Source: an uncultured Caryophanales bacterium (GTDB taxonomy: Bacteria; Bacillota_I; Bacilli_A; Acholeplasmatales; Anaeroplasmataceae). Taken from it: a stretch of 59,885 nt of DNA. Where the stretch lies: the NCBI GenBank assembly GCA_946405105.1, contig CAMJFY010000009.1:1-59885 (forward strand), read 5' to 3'. The notes under the pieces are model-generated. The model was not told the origin of the DNA. It was given only the letters and a program-made list of their open reading frames with translations, and did no database searches. Numbering within the stretch: position 1 is the first letter of the stretch; every line of letters begins with the position of its first letter. Both the position numbers and the translations under genes were made by a program. Positions 45,525-54,993 of the stretch are shown piece by piece.

Positions 45525-48500
45525 CTAATAATTCTAATATATCCTTTTTAGTAAGCTTAATAGCTTTAGCTTCTTCTTCAACAACAATAGATTTAGCTAA
45601 ATCTCTCTTAAGCTCTTGTAAATGAATAACCTTTTCTTCAATTGTATCTTTACAAACAAGCTTTATAACAATAACATTCTTTGTTTGACCAATTCTATAT
45701 GTTCTATCTGTTGCTTGAACCTCAGCACTATTATTCCACCATGGATCTAGGTGAATTACCATATCGGCACCAGTTAAATTTAAGCCTGTTCCACCAGCCT
45801 TTAGTGAAATAATAAAGATTTTAATATCTTCATTCTTATTAAATTCATCTACCATTTCAATTCTAGATTTAGCTTTAGTTTGTCCATCTAAAATGAAATG
45901 CTTAATTCCCATATTATCTAATTCTCTAGATATAATTGGGAAGCTTTGTGCAAATTGTGAGAATAATAATAATCTATGACCAGCTTCAATTGATGATTTA
46001 ATAATATCTAGTGCCATATCTATTTTTGTATTAGAGAAAGGCTCTTGATATATTAATTCTGGAGTAATACAAATTTGACGTAATCTTGTTAATAATGCTA
46101 ATACATTATTACCACCCTGATTAAGATCATCTTTTAACTTTAATACATAAGAATCATAAATTTCTTTTTGTTTAGCTTCCATCTTACAATAATAATAATC
46201 TTCAATCTTATCAGGAAGATCATTTAATACATCCTTCTTAGTTCTTCTAAGAATAAATGGTGCTACTCTCTTCTTTAAATTAATTAATGCTTCTGTATCA
46301 TCATGAATAATTAATGATTCATATCTATTCTTGAAATGATTATAATTAGATAAATATCCAGGCATTAAGAAATCAAATATACTCCATAAATCAGCTAATC
46401 CATTTTCAATTGGTGTACCAGTTAAAGCAAAATTAATTTCACTCTTTAAAGACTTAATTGCTTCACTCTTTTGAGCAAATTGATTCTTAATAAATTGTGC
46501 TTCATCAGCAATAATAAATCTAAATTCTTTACCTTCATAATGCATTATATCTCTTCTTAATGAATCATATGAAGTGATATATAATACCTTCTTAGAAGAT
46601 TCAATATCTTTTATTATTGCTTCTCTTTCTTCACTGCTACCTAAAACCAACTTGACATTCGCATCAAAATTCCATTTGTTACATTCTGTTTCCCAGTTAT
46701 AAACTAAACTCATTGGACAAACAATAAGTGATGGCTTTTCTTTATCATCAGATAATAAGAAGCTTATCATTTCTAATGTTTTACCAAGACCCATATCATC
46801 AGCTAAAATACCACCAAATCCGAAGCTTGCTAGAGTCTTTAGCCATCTAAAGCCTTCCTTTTGGTATTCTCTTAATGAATCATTTAATGCTGCAGGAACC
46901 TGGTAATCATTATCTTTATAATTTTGAATTGTTTTAATAATTCTTATTATTTCTTTATCAACATTAATATTGCTTCCAATACCATTAACAAGCTTTAATA
47001 AATGATTTAATGATTTTCTAATAGGCTTTTTAATATCTTTTACAGAAATATTGAAATTCTCTAAGAAATCATCTATTTCTTTAGCTGATTCCTCATCAAT
47101 TTCTAAAATAGTGTTATCCTTTAGCTTAATGAATTTTTTCTTTTCATGGTAAGCCTTTAACATAGCTTCTATTTCTTCTATTGTTAAATCTTTATTTTCA
47201 AAGCTAAAATCCAATAATCCTACATTATATGAAATATTAATTTTAGTCTTTGTTGATTTCTTTGTTGTAACCTTTTTAATATTTTCATCAAAGAATATTT
47301 CACCAAATGATTTAATATTAGATAAATCACTTGTTAAGAATTTATATTGGCTTTCTAGATTATCTAAATAATATTTCTTTTCTGGATTTCTAATAAATGA
47401 ATAGCCCTCAATTGTTTCAAAATATCCATCTAATAATTGACGAATATATGGACTCTTTCTATCTATTTCCTTACAAGCAATCTTAGGTGTTAAATAAATT
47501 GAATTATTTGCGTAAGTGAAATATGAATTTATTTTAATATCAGGAATTGGATATTTATCATAAAAATCATTTAAAATAGTTATTTCATTTTTAATTAAAG
47601 GTAATACATTAGAAATAAATTCATCACTAGATGCATCTATCATAAGCTTTCCTGAAAGCTTTGATAAATAACTAAATAGTTTACCTTCATTTCTTGATTT
47701 ATATGGATATGCATAAATCATATTATTATTGATGAAATATGAATAATTAACTCCTGATAATAATAAATCTGAATTATCTGTTTTAATATATAAATAATTA
47801 GAATCTAGACTTATATTAAAATCATTACTTTCTTGAATTAATCTTAATGTAGCCTTATCTTCATTAATTCTCTTATAAAATATAGAATTATCTTTATATA
47901 TTTCTAATATACGTAGTAAATGAGATTTACGAATTGTAATACTCTTTTCTGAATCTACACTAGATATATTCGCAATGAAATTATATAATACCTTACTTAC
48001 CTGATCTAGGCATTCATAAGAATGAATAAATTCAAGCTTTTGACCATAGCTATAAAATACATTATTTTCAGTCATATCAATGAATTCAGATATGTTTTTA
48101 ATAACATAATCTTTATCATATCCTATTTTTAATGATAGACTATAAGTCTTATCATTATTTTCTTCTATTACTGGTATTAAATGGATTAATCCAAAATATG
48201 GATTAGTTACCTTAATATCATTTTTTAAATTATTTAAAACAGTCTTATGAATAAATTTATTTTGCTTATTTAAATAGCTATTATATTCTTTATTAAATAA
48301 ATCATTATCTATTTGAGCTAAACCAGCATAATAAAGAGCTGCGATATGAACACATTCTTTTGTTTTATAAAAACTAATACATCCACAATCACAATTTACA
48401 AGCTCCTTTGAATTATCTAATTCAACGAATGTTTTTGTGGCATGTAATACGTTATTGAACAGATCCTTTGGCTTAATAATGTAGCCATTATTAACCTGCT

Positions 48501-48600
48501 CAAATTCTGAATATGCATTAAAATTATTAGTAACATTGTTAATAAATAATGTCATATTTGGATTGTTTGCAAATTTAAATAATAAACTACTTAATTTCAT
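45520..48600 (-). CDS. SNF2-family helicase with N-terminal SWIM zinc finger
   Basis: The 1026-residue protein has a SWIM zinc-finger (VNCDCGCISFYKTKECVH, about 67-84) and a long divergent middle (about 100-540). The SNF2 ATPase follows: ADDMGLGKTLEMI (Walker A), IIADEAQFIKN (DEAQ box), TGTPIEN, and in lobe 2 LFSQFAQSFPII, SLKAGGTGLNLTGAD and RTYRIGQTKNV. Such proteins translocate on double-stranded DNA; their cellular role is not settled. It is transcribed alone, with no defence or restriction genes next to it. GAGGAG precedes ATG. Confidence 0.95.
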   Translation of the reverse strand: MKLSSLLFKFANNPNMTLFINNVTNNFNAYSEFEQVNNGYIIKPKDLFNNVLHATKTFVELDNSKELVNCDCGCISFYKTKECVHIAALYYAGLAQIDNDLFNKEYNSYLNKQNKFIHKTVLNNLKNDIKVTNPYFGLIHLIPVIEENNDKTYSLSLKIGYDKDYVIKNISEFIDMTENNVFYSYGQKLEFIHSYECLDQVSKVLYNFIANISSVDSEKSITIRKSHLLRILEIYKDNSIFYKRINEDKATLRLIQESNDFNISLDSNYLYIKTDNSDLLLSGVNYSYFINNNMIYAYPYKSRNEGKLFSYLSKLSGKLMIDASSDEFISNVLPLIKNEITILNDFYDKYPIPDIKINSYFTYANNSIYLTPKIACKEIDRKSPYIRQLLDGYFETIEGYSFIRNPEKKYYLDNLESQYKFLTSDLSNIKSFGEIFFDENIKKVTTKKSTKTKINISYNVGLLDFSFENKDLTIEEIEAMLKAYHEKKKFIKLKDNTILEIDEESAKEIDDFLENFNISVKDIKKPIRKSLNHLLKLVNGIGSNINVDKEIIRIIKTIQNYKDNDYQVPAALNDSLREYQKEGFRWLKTLASFGFGGILADDMGLGKTLEMISFLLSDDKEKPSLIVCPMSLVYNWETECNKWNFDANVKLVLGSSEEREAIIKDIESSKKVLYITSYDSLRRDIMHYEGKEFRFIIADEAQFIKNQFAQKSEAIKSLKSEINFALTGTPIENGLADLWSIFDFLMPGYLSNYNHFKNRYESLIIHDDTEALINLKKRVAPFILRRTKKDVLNDLPDKIEDYYYCKMEAKQKEIYDSYVLKLKDDLNQGGNNVLALLTRLRQICITPELIYQEPFSNTKIDMALDIIKSSIEAGHRLLLFSQFAQSFPIISRELDNMGIKHFILDGQTKAKSRIEMVDEFNKNEDIKIFIISLKAGGTGLNLTGADMVIHLDPWWNNSAEVQATDRTYRIGQTKNVIVIKLVCKDTIEEKVIHLQELKRDLAKSIVVEEEAKAIKLTKKDILELLE

Positions 48601-48764
48601 AAAAACTCCTCAAAAAAATAAAAAATACTACTCTATCAATTATATCATAAAAATAAAAAAATCCTAGGAATAATTTACTACTTTTTACAAAAGTTTTGTG
48701 ATTATAATATCTTTATTTTTATAATTTATGATGATATAATCTAATTATGTAGGAGGACGATTAT

Positions 48765-49139
48765 ATGGCTGTTTTAGAATCTGGTGAAAATTACCTTGAA
48801 GCTATATTAATGATTTCAAGAGAAAAGGATGGCGTTCACGCTATTGATATAGTAAATAATTTAGGTTTTTCTAAGCCAAGCGTATCTGTAATGCTTAAAA
48901 AGCTAAAAGATGAAAAATATATAGACATTGATGAAAATCAACATATACATCTTCTTCCAGAAGGCTTAAAGATAGCTGAAAAGATATTAGAAAGACATGA
49001 AATATTAACTGATATATTAAAATATTTAGGTGTTGATGACGAAACTGCAGAAAATGATGCTTGTAAGATTGAGCATGATTTAACTGATACTACATTTGAT
49101 GCAATTAAAAAGGTTTATATAGAAAAAATTAAAAAATAA
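48765..49139 (+). CDS. DtxR/MntR-family metal-dependent regulator
   Basis: The 124-residue protein has a winged helix (AIDIVNNLGFSKPSVSVMLKKL, named here by its ends AID and KKL) and the start of a metal-binding dimerisation domain (RHEILTDILKYLGV, ACKIEHDLTD with Glu and His ligands). The MntR-like length, without an SH3 domain, fits a manganese or iron sensor. AGGAGGA lies before ATG. No transport gene is adjacent. Confidence 0.85.
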   Translation: MAVLESGENYLEAILMISREKDGVHAIDIVNNLGFSKPSVSVMLKKLKDEKYIDIDENQHIHLLPEGLKIAEKILERHEILTDILKYLGVDDETAENDACKIEHDLTDTTFDAIKKVYIEKIKK

Positions 49140-49147
49140 AAAAAAAG

Positions 49148-49175
49148 AATCCTTGTTCGATTATGAACAAGGATT
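49148..49175. terminator. Bidirectional intrinsic terminator
   Basis: AATCCTTGTTC / GAACAAGGATT with T7 lies between the convergent MntR-like gene and hom. Confidence 0.85.
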
Positions 49176-49180
49176 TTTTT

Positions 49181-50269
49181 CTACATTAAAACTCTTGCGT
49201 AGAACTTAGAGGCTAATAATTCCTCATCAGTCATATCCATTCTAATTGATATCTTATCTTCATTATCAATTACATAATATGTATTAGAATTAACATTCTT
49301 CTTGTTTACTTCTAATTCATTTTCATTCTTGTAATCAATATATGATCTATTTTCTAAAATTGATACTAAATCAGATACAATTGCAGTGGCAGTTGGAATT
49401 GAACCTGCACCCTTACCATAGAACTCTAATACATCATTTGTAGAACCTGTGAATAAGATTGCGTTAAATTCGTTGTTTACTGCTGATAATGGATGTCCTT
49501 GAGGTACCATTGTAGGTTCTACTCTAATTGTTACATCATTACCATTTCTTGAACTAGATGCTACAAATTTTAATACATAGCCTCTAGATTTAATATCATC
49601 TAAGATTTCTTTTGTTACACCAGTAATTCCATAATGATAAATATCATCATTACAAATATTACCTTTATATGCTAAAGATGATAAGATATTGATTTTTCTA
49701 ACAATATCTAATCCTTCTAAGTCTGCAGTTGGATTTGCTTCTGCAAAGCCATTCTTCTTTGCTAATGCTAGGGCATCATCAAATGATAGGCCTTCATCAC
49801 CCATCTTAGTTAAGATATAGTTTGTAGTTCCATTTAGAATACCAAAAATATTATTAACATCATTTACCTTAATATTATCAATTAATGGTCTAATAATAGG
49901 AATTCCTCCACCTACAGATGCTTCAAAGCAGAATGAGCATTTATTTTGATGAGATAAATTAATGAATTCCTCTAAATGCATTGATACAACCTCTTTATTA
50001 GCTGTAATAACACTCTTACCACTCTTTAAGCAGTTGGTAATAACTTGGTAAGGAAGATCATGTCCACCTAATACCTCTACTACAACATCAATTTCATTAT
50101 CTGAAATAATATCGTTGATATCAGTAACAAGCTTATCTCCTAAAATTTCTTTCTTAATAGGAAGGTCAAATACCTTCTTAATTTTTACATTATATTTTTT
50201 TGATAAATTTTCAACAAGAGTATAAACTCCTCTTCCAATTGTACCATATCCAAATAGTCCTAAAACCAT
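49181..50269 (-). CDS. hom: Homoserine dehydrogenase
   Basis: It reduces aspartate semialdehyde to homoserine for threonine and methionine. The 362-residue protein has the NAD(P) site LGLFGYGTIGRGV (about 3-15), NKEVVS, EASVGGGIPII and the catalytic segment GILNGTTNYILT, GFAEANPTADLEGLD. The C-terminal ACT regulatory domain found in about 430-residue enzymes is missing, so threonine feedback through it is not expected. AAGGGTGA precedes ATG. Confidence 0.95.
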   Translation of the reverse strand: MVLGLFGYGTIGRGVYTLVENLSKKYNVKIKKVFDLPIKKEILGDKLVTDINDIISDNEIDVVVEVLGGHDLPYQVITNCLKSGKSVITANKEVVSMHLEEFINLSHQNKCSFCFEASVGGGIPIIRPLIDNIKVNDVNNIFGILNGTTNYILTKMGDEGLSFDDALALAKKNGFAEANPTADLEGLDIVRKINILSSLAYKGNICNDDIYHYGITGVTKEILDDIKSRGYVLKFVASSSRNGNDVTIRVEPTMVPQGHPLSAVNNEFNAILFTGSTNDVLEFYGKGAGSIPTATAIVSDLVSILENRSYIDYKNENELEVNKKNVNSNTYYVIDNEDKISIRMDMTDEELLASKFYARVLM

Positions 50270-50366
50270 AAAATCACCCTTTTTTCAAATCCCTTTTATA
50301 TTCTATCAAAACAAATATATCTTTGCAATAATTAATATATTAATTAATGAATTTATTAATCAAAAA

Positions 50367-50400
50367 AACTGGCGTACCTTATGGTTTTGGTACACCAGTT
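50367..50400 (-). terminator. Intrinsic terminator of the surface-protein gene
   Basis: AACTGG-GTACC / GGTAC-CCAGTT (one mismatch) is followed on the minus strand by T6. Confidence 0.75.
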
Positions 50401-50444
50401 CTTTTACTTTGAATTAGCTTAATCATTAATAGATAGCTTTATGA

Positions 50445-53400
50445 TTATTTAATTTTCATTTTTGTTTCTTTAATTAAACCTTTTTCAATTAAAGCATTTG
50501 TTTCTTCATAAGGAATCTTGAAATCTTCATTAGATTCTTTTCCTTTTTCAATATGAAGCTTTCTCATTAAGATATCTACTAATTCTTTTGCATATTGGCA
50601 TCTTCTATTATTCTTAATTCTATAGAATTTAGAAACATCTGCATATTTTTTAGATTCAGTTGTTTCAACTTTATATTTTGAATCTACTTCATCTAATGCA
50701 TAATATACACATAATGTTTTACCTCTAATTGCAAATTTTACAACTTTGTTTCTACCGATATTAATAGAATCAAATTGCCAACTAATTCTTGAATTAGTTT
50801 TTCTATATGATAAAACATAATTCTTAATTTGATTATAATAATCTTTTAATTCATCTGGTGCTTGTGAAAGCTTAGCTGTAAATGATTTATTATATCTAAT
50901 TTGGAATGTATTTCCTTTTTCGTCAGTTGTAGTTATAACTTCGTCTTCAGATTTTGTAGAAGCTTCTGTTTCTTCTTCATTATTATCTAAATCTTCAGAT
51001 TCTTGGTCTCCTTCATTATTTAAAGGAGTTTCTTCATCATTAGATACTTCTTCGTCTTCAGTTATATCTTTTTCTTCAGAAATGTTATTAGCATCATTAT
51101 TAATTTTAGAAGCCTTAATAATGCCTTTTTTCTTTAATATGAATATTATTAATACGGCAATCCAAATTAATACTGCTATACTAGCAAATACATATAATGT
51201 AATAAATCCACCATCAGCTAAATGACTTGTTAAGAATATTAAACCTAGTGGTGCAACTGACATTGTTTTTACTGTATTAGGTTTATTATCTTCATCTTCT
51301 TCATCGTCGTCATTTTTCTTGCCTAATAAGAAGAATATGAAGTAAATACCAAATGCTATTGCAATAATAGATAATAACAATAATAATACCATCCATACAA
51401 TACCAGCTGTTATCATAGTATTATATTTTTTTGCTGATCCATTTAATATATTAAAGTCATCATCATTAATTAATGATTTTTGTTCTGGAGTTAATGAATT
51501 ATATGTTCTTCTTGCGTCTCTAATCTTATCTCCAGTCTCATGTGCATATTCAACTTTACCAATTGCATAAATCTTTTCTAAAGCTACATAAGTAGTTTCA
51601 TAATCGATTAATGATTGTTTTATTTCTTCAGGGAAGAATGCTTTTTGATCATCTGTTAATGCATCATAAGATTCTCTTGCAGAAATAATTTTATTATTTG
51701 ATTCTTCATCACATGTGATATCACCAATATTATTTATTTCTTTAACAACAGCATCAACCGCTAAATAATCAATTTCTGCCTTTACTAAAGCATTATAATT
51801 AACTACTAATTCTTTTTGGTCTTCAGTTAATGCATTGTATGCAGCTTTTGAACTATCAATTGCAGCTTTTGATTCTTTAGTATATTCAACCTTACTACTT
51901 ACATTAATCATTTCAATAACATTAAATGCTGCAATATCATCATTTAATATCTTAATAAATGATTCAGCTACTAATGCTTCTTGATCATCAGTTAATGCAT
52001 CAAATGTATTTTTAGCAGTAATAATCTTATCTTTACAAGCTTTTGTATTTTCAATTTCACCAATGGCATTAATCTTATCCATAGCTTCATATGCTTTTTC
52101 ATCATCTACTAATGTCTTTAAGCTAGCTTCTGGATAAATATTTTTTTGATATTGTGTTAATGCATCGTATGTAGTTCTTGCATCATCTATTAATGCTTTA
52201 CATTCAGGTGTATATACTACTTCACCTATTGCATTTACTTTTCCTACTGATTCATCAACTTTATCATAATCAGTATTAGCTTGAACTAATGTATCATAAT
52301 TAACTACTAAATCTTTTTGATCTGCAGCTAAATTATTGTATGCTGCATTTGCATCATCAATTAATGCTTTAGAGCCTGATGTATATGTAACATCTCCAAT
52401 GGCATCAATCTTATCCATTACAGGTATTATAGTTTCATCATCTGTTAATACCTTTAATACTTCTGCAGGAACTAATCCTTTTTGAGTATTTGTTAAATCA
52501 TCATAATCTTCTCTTGCATCAACAACCTTATTTCTAAAAGCTTCTGTATCTTCTACATCAATTATCATATTTGATAAATCCATAAAATCAACAACAGCTT
52601 CTCTATCTGTAAGATCATTATAATTAGTAACTAATGCTTTTTGGTCAGCAGTTAAATTATCATAATAGTTTCTTGCTGCTGTAACTTTTTGTCTAAAAGG
52701 AATAGTATTTTCTACATCAGTAACATCAATGATTAAACCCATTGCTTCATATGCTTTTTCATCATCTACTAATGTCTTTAAGCTAGCTTCTGGATAAATA
52801 TCCTTTTGATATTGTGTTAATGCATCATATGTAGTTCTTGCATCATCAATTAACGCTTTGCATGTAGGAGTATGTTCTACTACACCTATTTCAGCTACTT
52901 TTTCTACTGATTCATCAACTTTATCATAATCAGTATTTGCTTGAACTAATACATCATAATTAGTTACTAATAATTGATTAGATTCAGATAATGAATTATA
53001 TGCAGTATTTGCAGCATCAATTAATGCTTTAGATTCTGGTGTATATGTAACATCACCAATATCATTAATAAATGTTATAGTACCTTCAACAGTTACTTGC
53101 CATTGTGCATATAATGTTGTATCTGCTACTTTGTCCCAAGTTTTTGCACTTGTTCCATCTGCATTATAATATTTTGTTCCATCAGTTTCAGCATCAAAAT
53201 AACCTAAGAAATCATAATATTGTCTTGTAGGTAATGATTCTAAAGTAGTCATTGCTGAATCATATGTTGCAGTTACTGAGCTTAAACCACCTGTACCACT
53301 TTGATTGTCAAAAGTTATTGTATAAGTATTGGCTGTCCACTTTGCATATAATGTTGTAGTTGAAGTTTTATCCCAGTTTCTGGCACTTCCACCATTGGCA

Positions 53401-54578
53401 TTATAATATTGTGTTCCGCCACCATTTGTTTCTGTATAATATCCACCAAATGTATAACCAGTTCTTGTTGGCTTTGTAATTGATGGCATCGCGCTTGCGT
53501 ATGTTGCAGTTACTGAATTAGATCCACCAGTTCCATTTTGCTTATCAAAATTAACTGTATATGTATTGGCTGTCCATTTTGCATATAATGTTGTAGTTGA
53601 AGTTTTATCCCAATTTCTGGCACTTCCACCATTAGCATTATAATATTGTGTTCCGCCACCATTTGTTCCTGTATAATATCCACCAAATGTATAACCAGTT
53701 CTTGTTGGCTTTGTCATTGCTGGCATCGCACTTGCGTATGTCGCAGTTACTGAATTAGATCCACCAGTTCCACTTTGCTTATCAAAATTAACTGTATATT
53801 TATTGGCTGTCCATTTTGCATATAATGTTAAACCGCTAGCTGGACAATTGTTTGCAGATGCACCAGTTGAAGTATAATATTGTGTTCCACTACCATTTGT
53901 TCCTGTATAATATCCACCAAATGAATAACCTGTCTTTGTAGGTAATGTTATTGCTGGCATAGGACTTCCAGGAGTAGCTTTAATAGTTGATGTTCCACCA
54001 GTTCCACCTTGTGTATTAAAACTAATATCTACATTTGCGTCTTTGGCATTAAATACGAATTCACCACCAACACGAAGTTGTAATATTTCACTTGCTATTA
54101 TTGTAAAAGTAATACTAGTTGGCTTTTGAGCATTGAGTTGATCTTGATTAACACTAAACGTATATTCATTAGTTGTAGTCGTAGACTCACTAGTATATGA
54201 GCCAAAACTATATGAATAAGTAACAGATTTAGCTGCCATAGTTCCATAATCATCAATATCATATTCACCGTAAAAGTTGAAAGATGAAACACTTGTTATT
54301 ATTTTATTAGTTGGTGCAAAAGTAAATGTAAGAGATGAATTAGCAGCCATATAGTAGGATATTTTCCCTGTTGATCCATCATGCGAACCATTTGCTTTAC
54401 TAATAGTAAAATATCCATCTGCAGATGCTGTTTTAAAATTGATATTGCTTACTGTATAAGTATAAGTTGTATCCGCATAAGCATTTGGAGAATTTACAAC
54501 AAACATTACGAATGATAATACGAATGATAATACACCTATAATAGGATATAAAATCTTTTTCCTTAAAAGAAGCTTCAT
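50445..54578 (-). CDS. Large repeat-containing membrane-anchored surface protein
   Basis: The 1377-residue protein starts with a signal peptide (about 1-36, cleavage near NAYA-DT). A beta-rich domain (about 37-180) follows, then four InlB-type B-repeats of about 79 residues (each with GGTxY and TLYAKW) and ten helical repeats of about 55 residues (pattern AIGxV, ALIDDA, AYxxLTxDQK, LVxNY). After about 1065 come a strong membrane helix, an acidic loop, one or two more hydrophobic segments (to about 1158), a very acidic linker and a conserved C-terminal domain (about 1232-1377: SFTAKLSQAPDELKDYY, NSRISWQFDS, AIRGKTLCVYYAL, RRCQYAKEL). I know this last domain only as a recurring uncharacterised one. 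There is no LPXTG motif. GGAGG precedes ATG. Confidence 0.88.
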   Translation of the reverse strand: MKLLLRKKILYPIIGVLSFVLSFVMFVVNSPNAYADTTYTYTVSNINFKTASADGYFTISKANGSHDGSTGKISYYMAANSSLTFTFAPTNKIITSVSSFNFYGEYDIDDYGTMAAKSVTYSYSFGSYTSESTTTTNEYTFSVNQDQLNAQKPTSITFTIIASEILQLRVGGEFVFNAKDANVDISFNTQGGTGGTSTIKATPGSPMPAITLPTKTGYSFGGYYTGTNGSGTQYYTSTGASANNCPASGLTLYAKWTANKYTVNFDKQSGTGGSNSVTATYASAMPAMTKPTRTGYTFGGYYTGTNGGGTQYYNANGGSARNWDKTSTTTLYAKWTANTYTVNFDKQNGTGGSNSVTATYASAMPSITKPTRTGYTFGGYYTETNGGGTQYYNANGGSARNWDKTSTTTLYAKWTANTYTITFDNQSGTGGLSSVTATYDSAMTTLESLPTRQYYDFLGYFDAETDGTKYYNADGTSAKTWDKVADTTLYAQWQVTVEGTITFINDIGDVTYTPESKALIDAANTAYNSLSESNQLLVTNYDVLVQANTDYDKVDESVEKVAEIGVVEHTPTCKALIDDARTTYDALTQYQKDIYPEASLKTLVDDEKAYEAMGLIIDVTDVENTIPFRQKVTAARNYYDNLTADQKALVTNYNDLTDREAVVDFMDLSNMIIDVEDTEAFRNKVVDAREDYDDLTNTQKGLVPAEVLKVLTDDETIIPVMDKIDAIGDVTYTSGSKALIDDANAAYNNLAADQKDLVVNYDTLVQANTDYDKVDESVGKVNAIGEVVYTPECKALIDDARTTYDALTQYQKNIYPEASLKTLVDDEKAYEAMDKINAIGEIENTKACKDKIITAKNTFDALTDDQEALVAESFIKILNDDIAAFNVIEMINVSSKVEYTKESKAAIDSSKAAYNALTEDQKELVVNYNALVKAEIDYLAVDAVVKEINNIGDITCDEESNNKIISARESYDALTDDQKAFFPEEIKQSLIDYETTYVALEKIYAIGKVEYAHETGDKIRDARRTYNSLTPEQKSLINDDDFNILNGSAKKYNTMITAGIVWMVLLLLLSIIAIAFGIYFIFFLLGKKNDDDEEDEDNKPNTVKTMSVAPLGLIFLTSHLADGGFITLYVFASIAVLIWIAVLIIFILKKKGIIKASKINNDANNISEEKDITEDEEVSNDEETPLNNEGDQESEDLDNNEEETEASTKSEDEVITTTDEKGNTFQIRYNKSFTAKLSQAPDELKDYYNQIKNYVLSYRKTNSRISWQFDSINIGRNKVVKFAIRGKTLCVYYALDEVDSKYKVETTESKKYADVSKFYRIKNNRRCQYAKELVDILMRKLHIEKGKESNEDFKIPYEETNALIEKGLIKETKMKIK
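52081..53000. repeat. 660-base in-register duplication inside the surface-protein gene
   Basis: Bases from 52081 onward match those from 52741 onward nearly base for base for about 260 bases, an offset of exactly 660 bases (220 residues, four 55-residue repeats). For example 52081-52140 and 52741-52800 differ only at the third and fourth bases. This is a recent expansion by unequal exchange. Confidence 0.85.
53331..53810. repeat. Near-identical 237-base tandem InlB-repeat units
   Basis: The unit beginning GGCTGTCCA at 53331 recurs at 53568, an offset of 237 bases (79 residues), with few differences. A third, more diverged unit follows. Confidence 0.85.
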
Positions 54579-54738
54579 AAAAACTACCTCCTAAATATAA
54601 AATTTTAAATACTTTGTCTATTTTACTGTTATTTTATCATTTCAACTGCAACAAAAGTGCAACAAAAAAAATAATTATCATTGTTATCTTATCAGCACCA
54701 ATGCATTCATAACTAATTATTTAAATATATAAAAAAAA

Positions 54739-54755
54739 TCGCCTACTTAAGGCGA
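54739..54755 (-). terminator. Second of two tandem terminators after tRNA-Lys
   Basis: TCGCC-TTAAGTA-GGCGA is followed on the minus strand by T8. Confidence 0.75.
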
Positions 54756-54763
54756 AAAAAAAC

Positions 54764-54787
54764 GAACTCTTCAATACTAAAGAATTC
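54764..54787 (-). terminator. First of two tandem terminators after tRNA-Lys
   Basis: GAATTCTTT / GAAGAGTTC (two G-U pairs) is followed on the minus strand by GTTTTTTTT. Confidence 0.75.
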
Positions 54788-54801
54788 TTGTTTAATCAAA
54801 C

Positions 54802-54877
54802 TGGTGGACCCTTGGAGACTCGAACTCCAGACCCACTGATTAAGAGTCAGTTGCTCTACCAACTGAGCTAAGGGTCC
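54802..54877 (-). tRNA. tRNA-Lys (anticodon CUU)
   Basis: The cloverleaf is complete: acceptor GGACCCT / AGGGTCC, D-arm GCTC / GAGC, anticodon stem ACTGA / TCAGT with loop CTCTTAA giving CUU, and T-arm CTGGA-GTTCGAG-TCTCC region. CCA is encoded. Confidence 0.95.
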
Positions 54878-54964
54878 ATGTATATCAAAGCCGCTTTTTT
54901 GCGACTGCATTAATAATTATATCAATAAATTATTTAATGTCAACACTTTTTTTACATTTTTAAA

Positions 54965-54986
54965 GGCAAGAAAATTATTTCTTGCC
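54965..54986. terminator. Hairpin after the Sel1-repeat gene
   Basis: GGCAAGAAA / TTTCTTGCC is followed by T6 on the plus strand but only by TTTA on the minus strand. It terminates the minus-strand gene weakly and could also stop plus-strand antisense transcription. Confidence 0.5.
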
Positions 54987-54993
54987 CTTTTTT

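Larger units (their letters stand above)
54579..54801 (-). other. Gene-free stretch between tRNA-Lys and the surface-protein gene
   Basis: The stretch holds the two tandem terminators listed separately. Nearer the surface gene it has AT-rich DNA with a direct repeat TTGTTGCA (minus strand, around 54655) that could provide -35-like TTGCAC or TTGCAG. I cannot place a convincing promoter. Confidence 0.5.

Noticed and set aside
45520-48600. SNF2 helicase as part of a phage-defence island
   Set aside because: Its neighbours are perR-rubrerythrin, an MntR-like regulator and hom; no nuclease, methylase or phosphatase partner is adjacent.
51400-53900. Spaced repeats that could be a CRISPR array
   Set aside because: The repeats are coding, in frame, 165-237 bases long and without short spacers.
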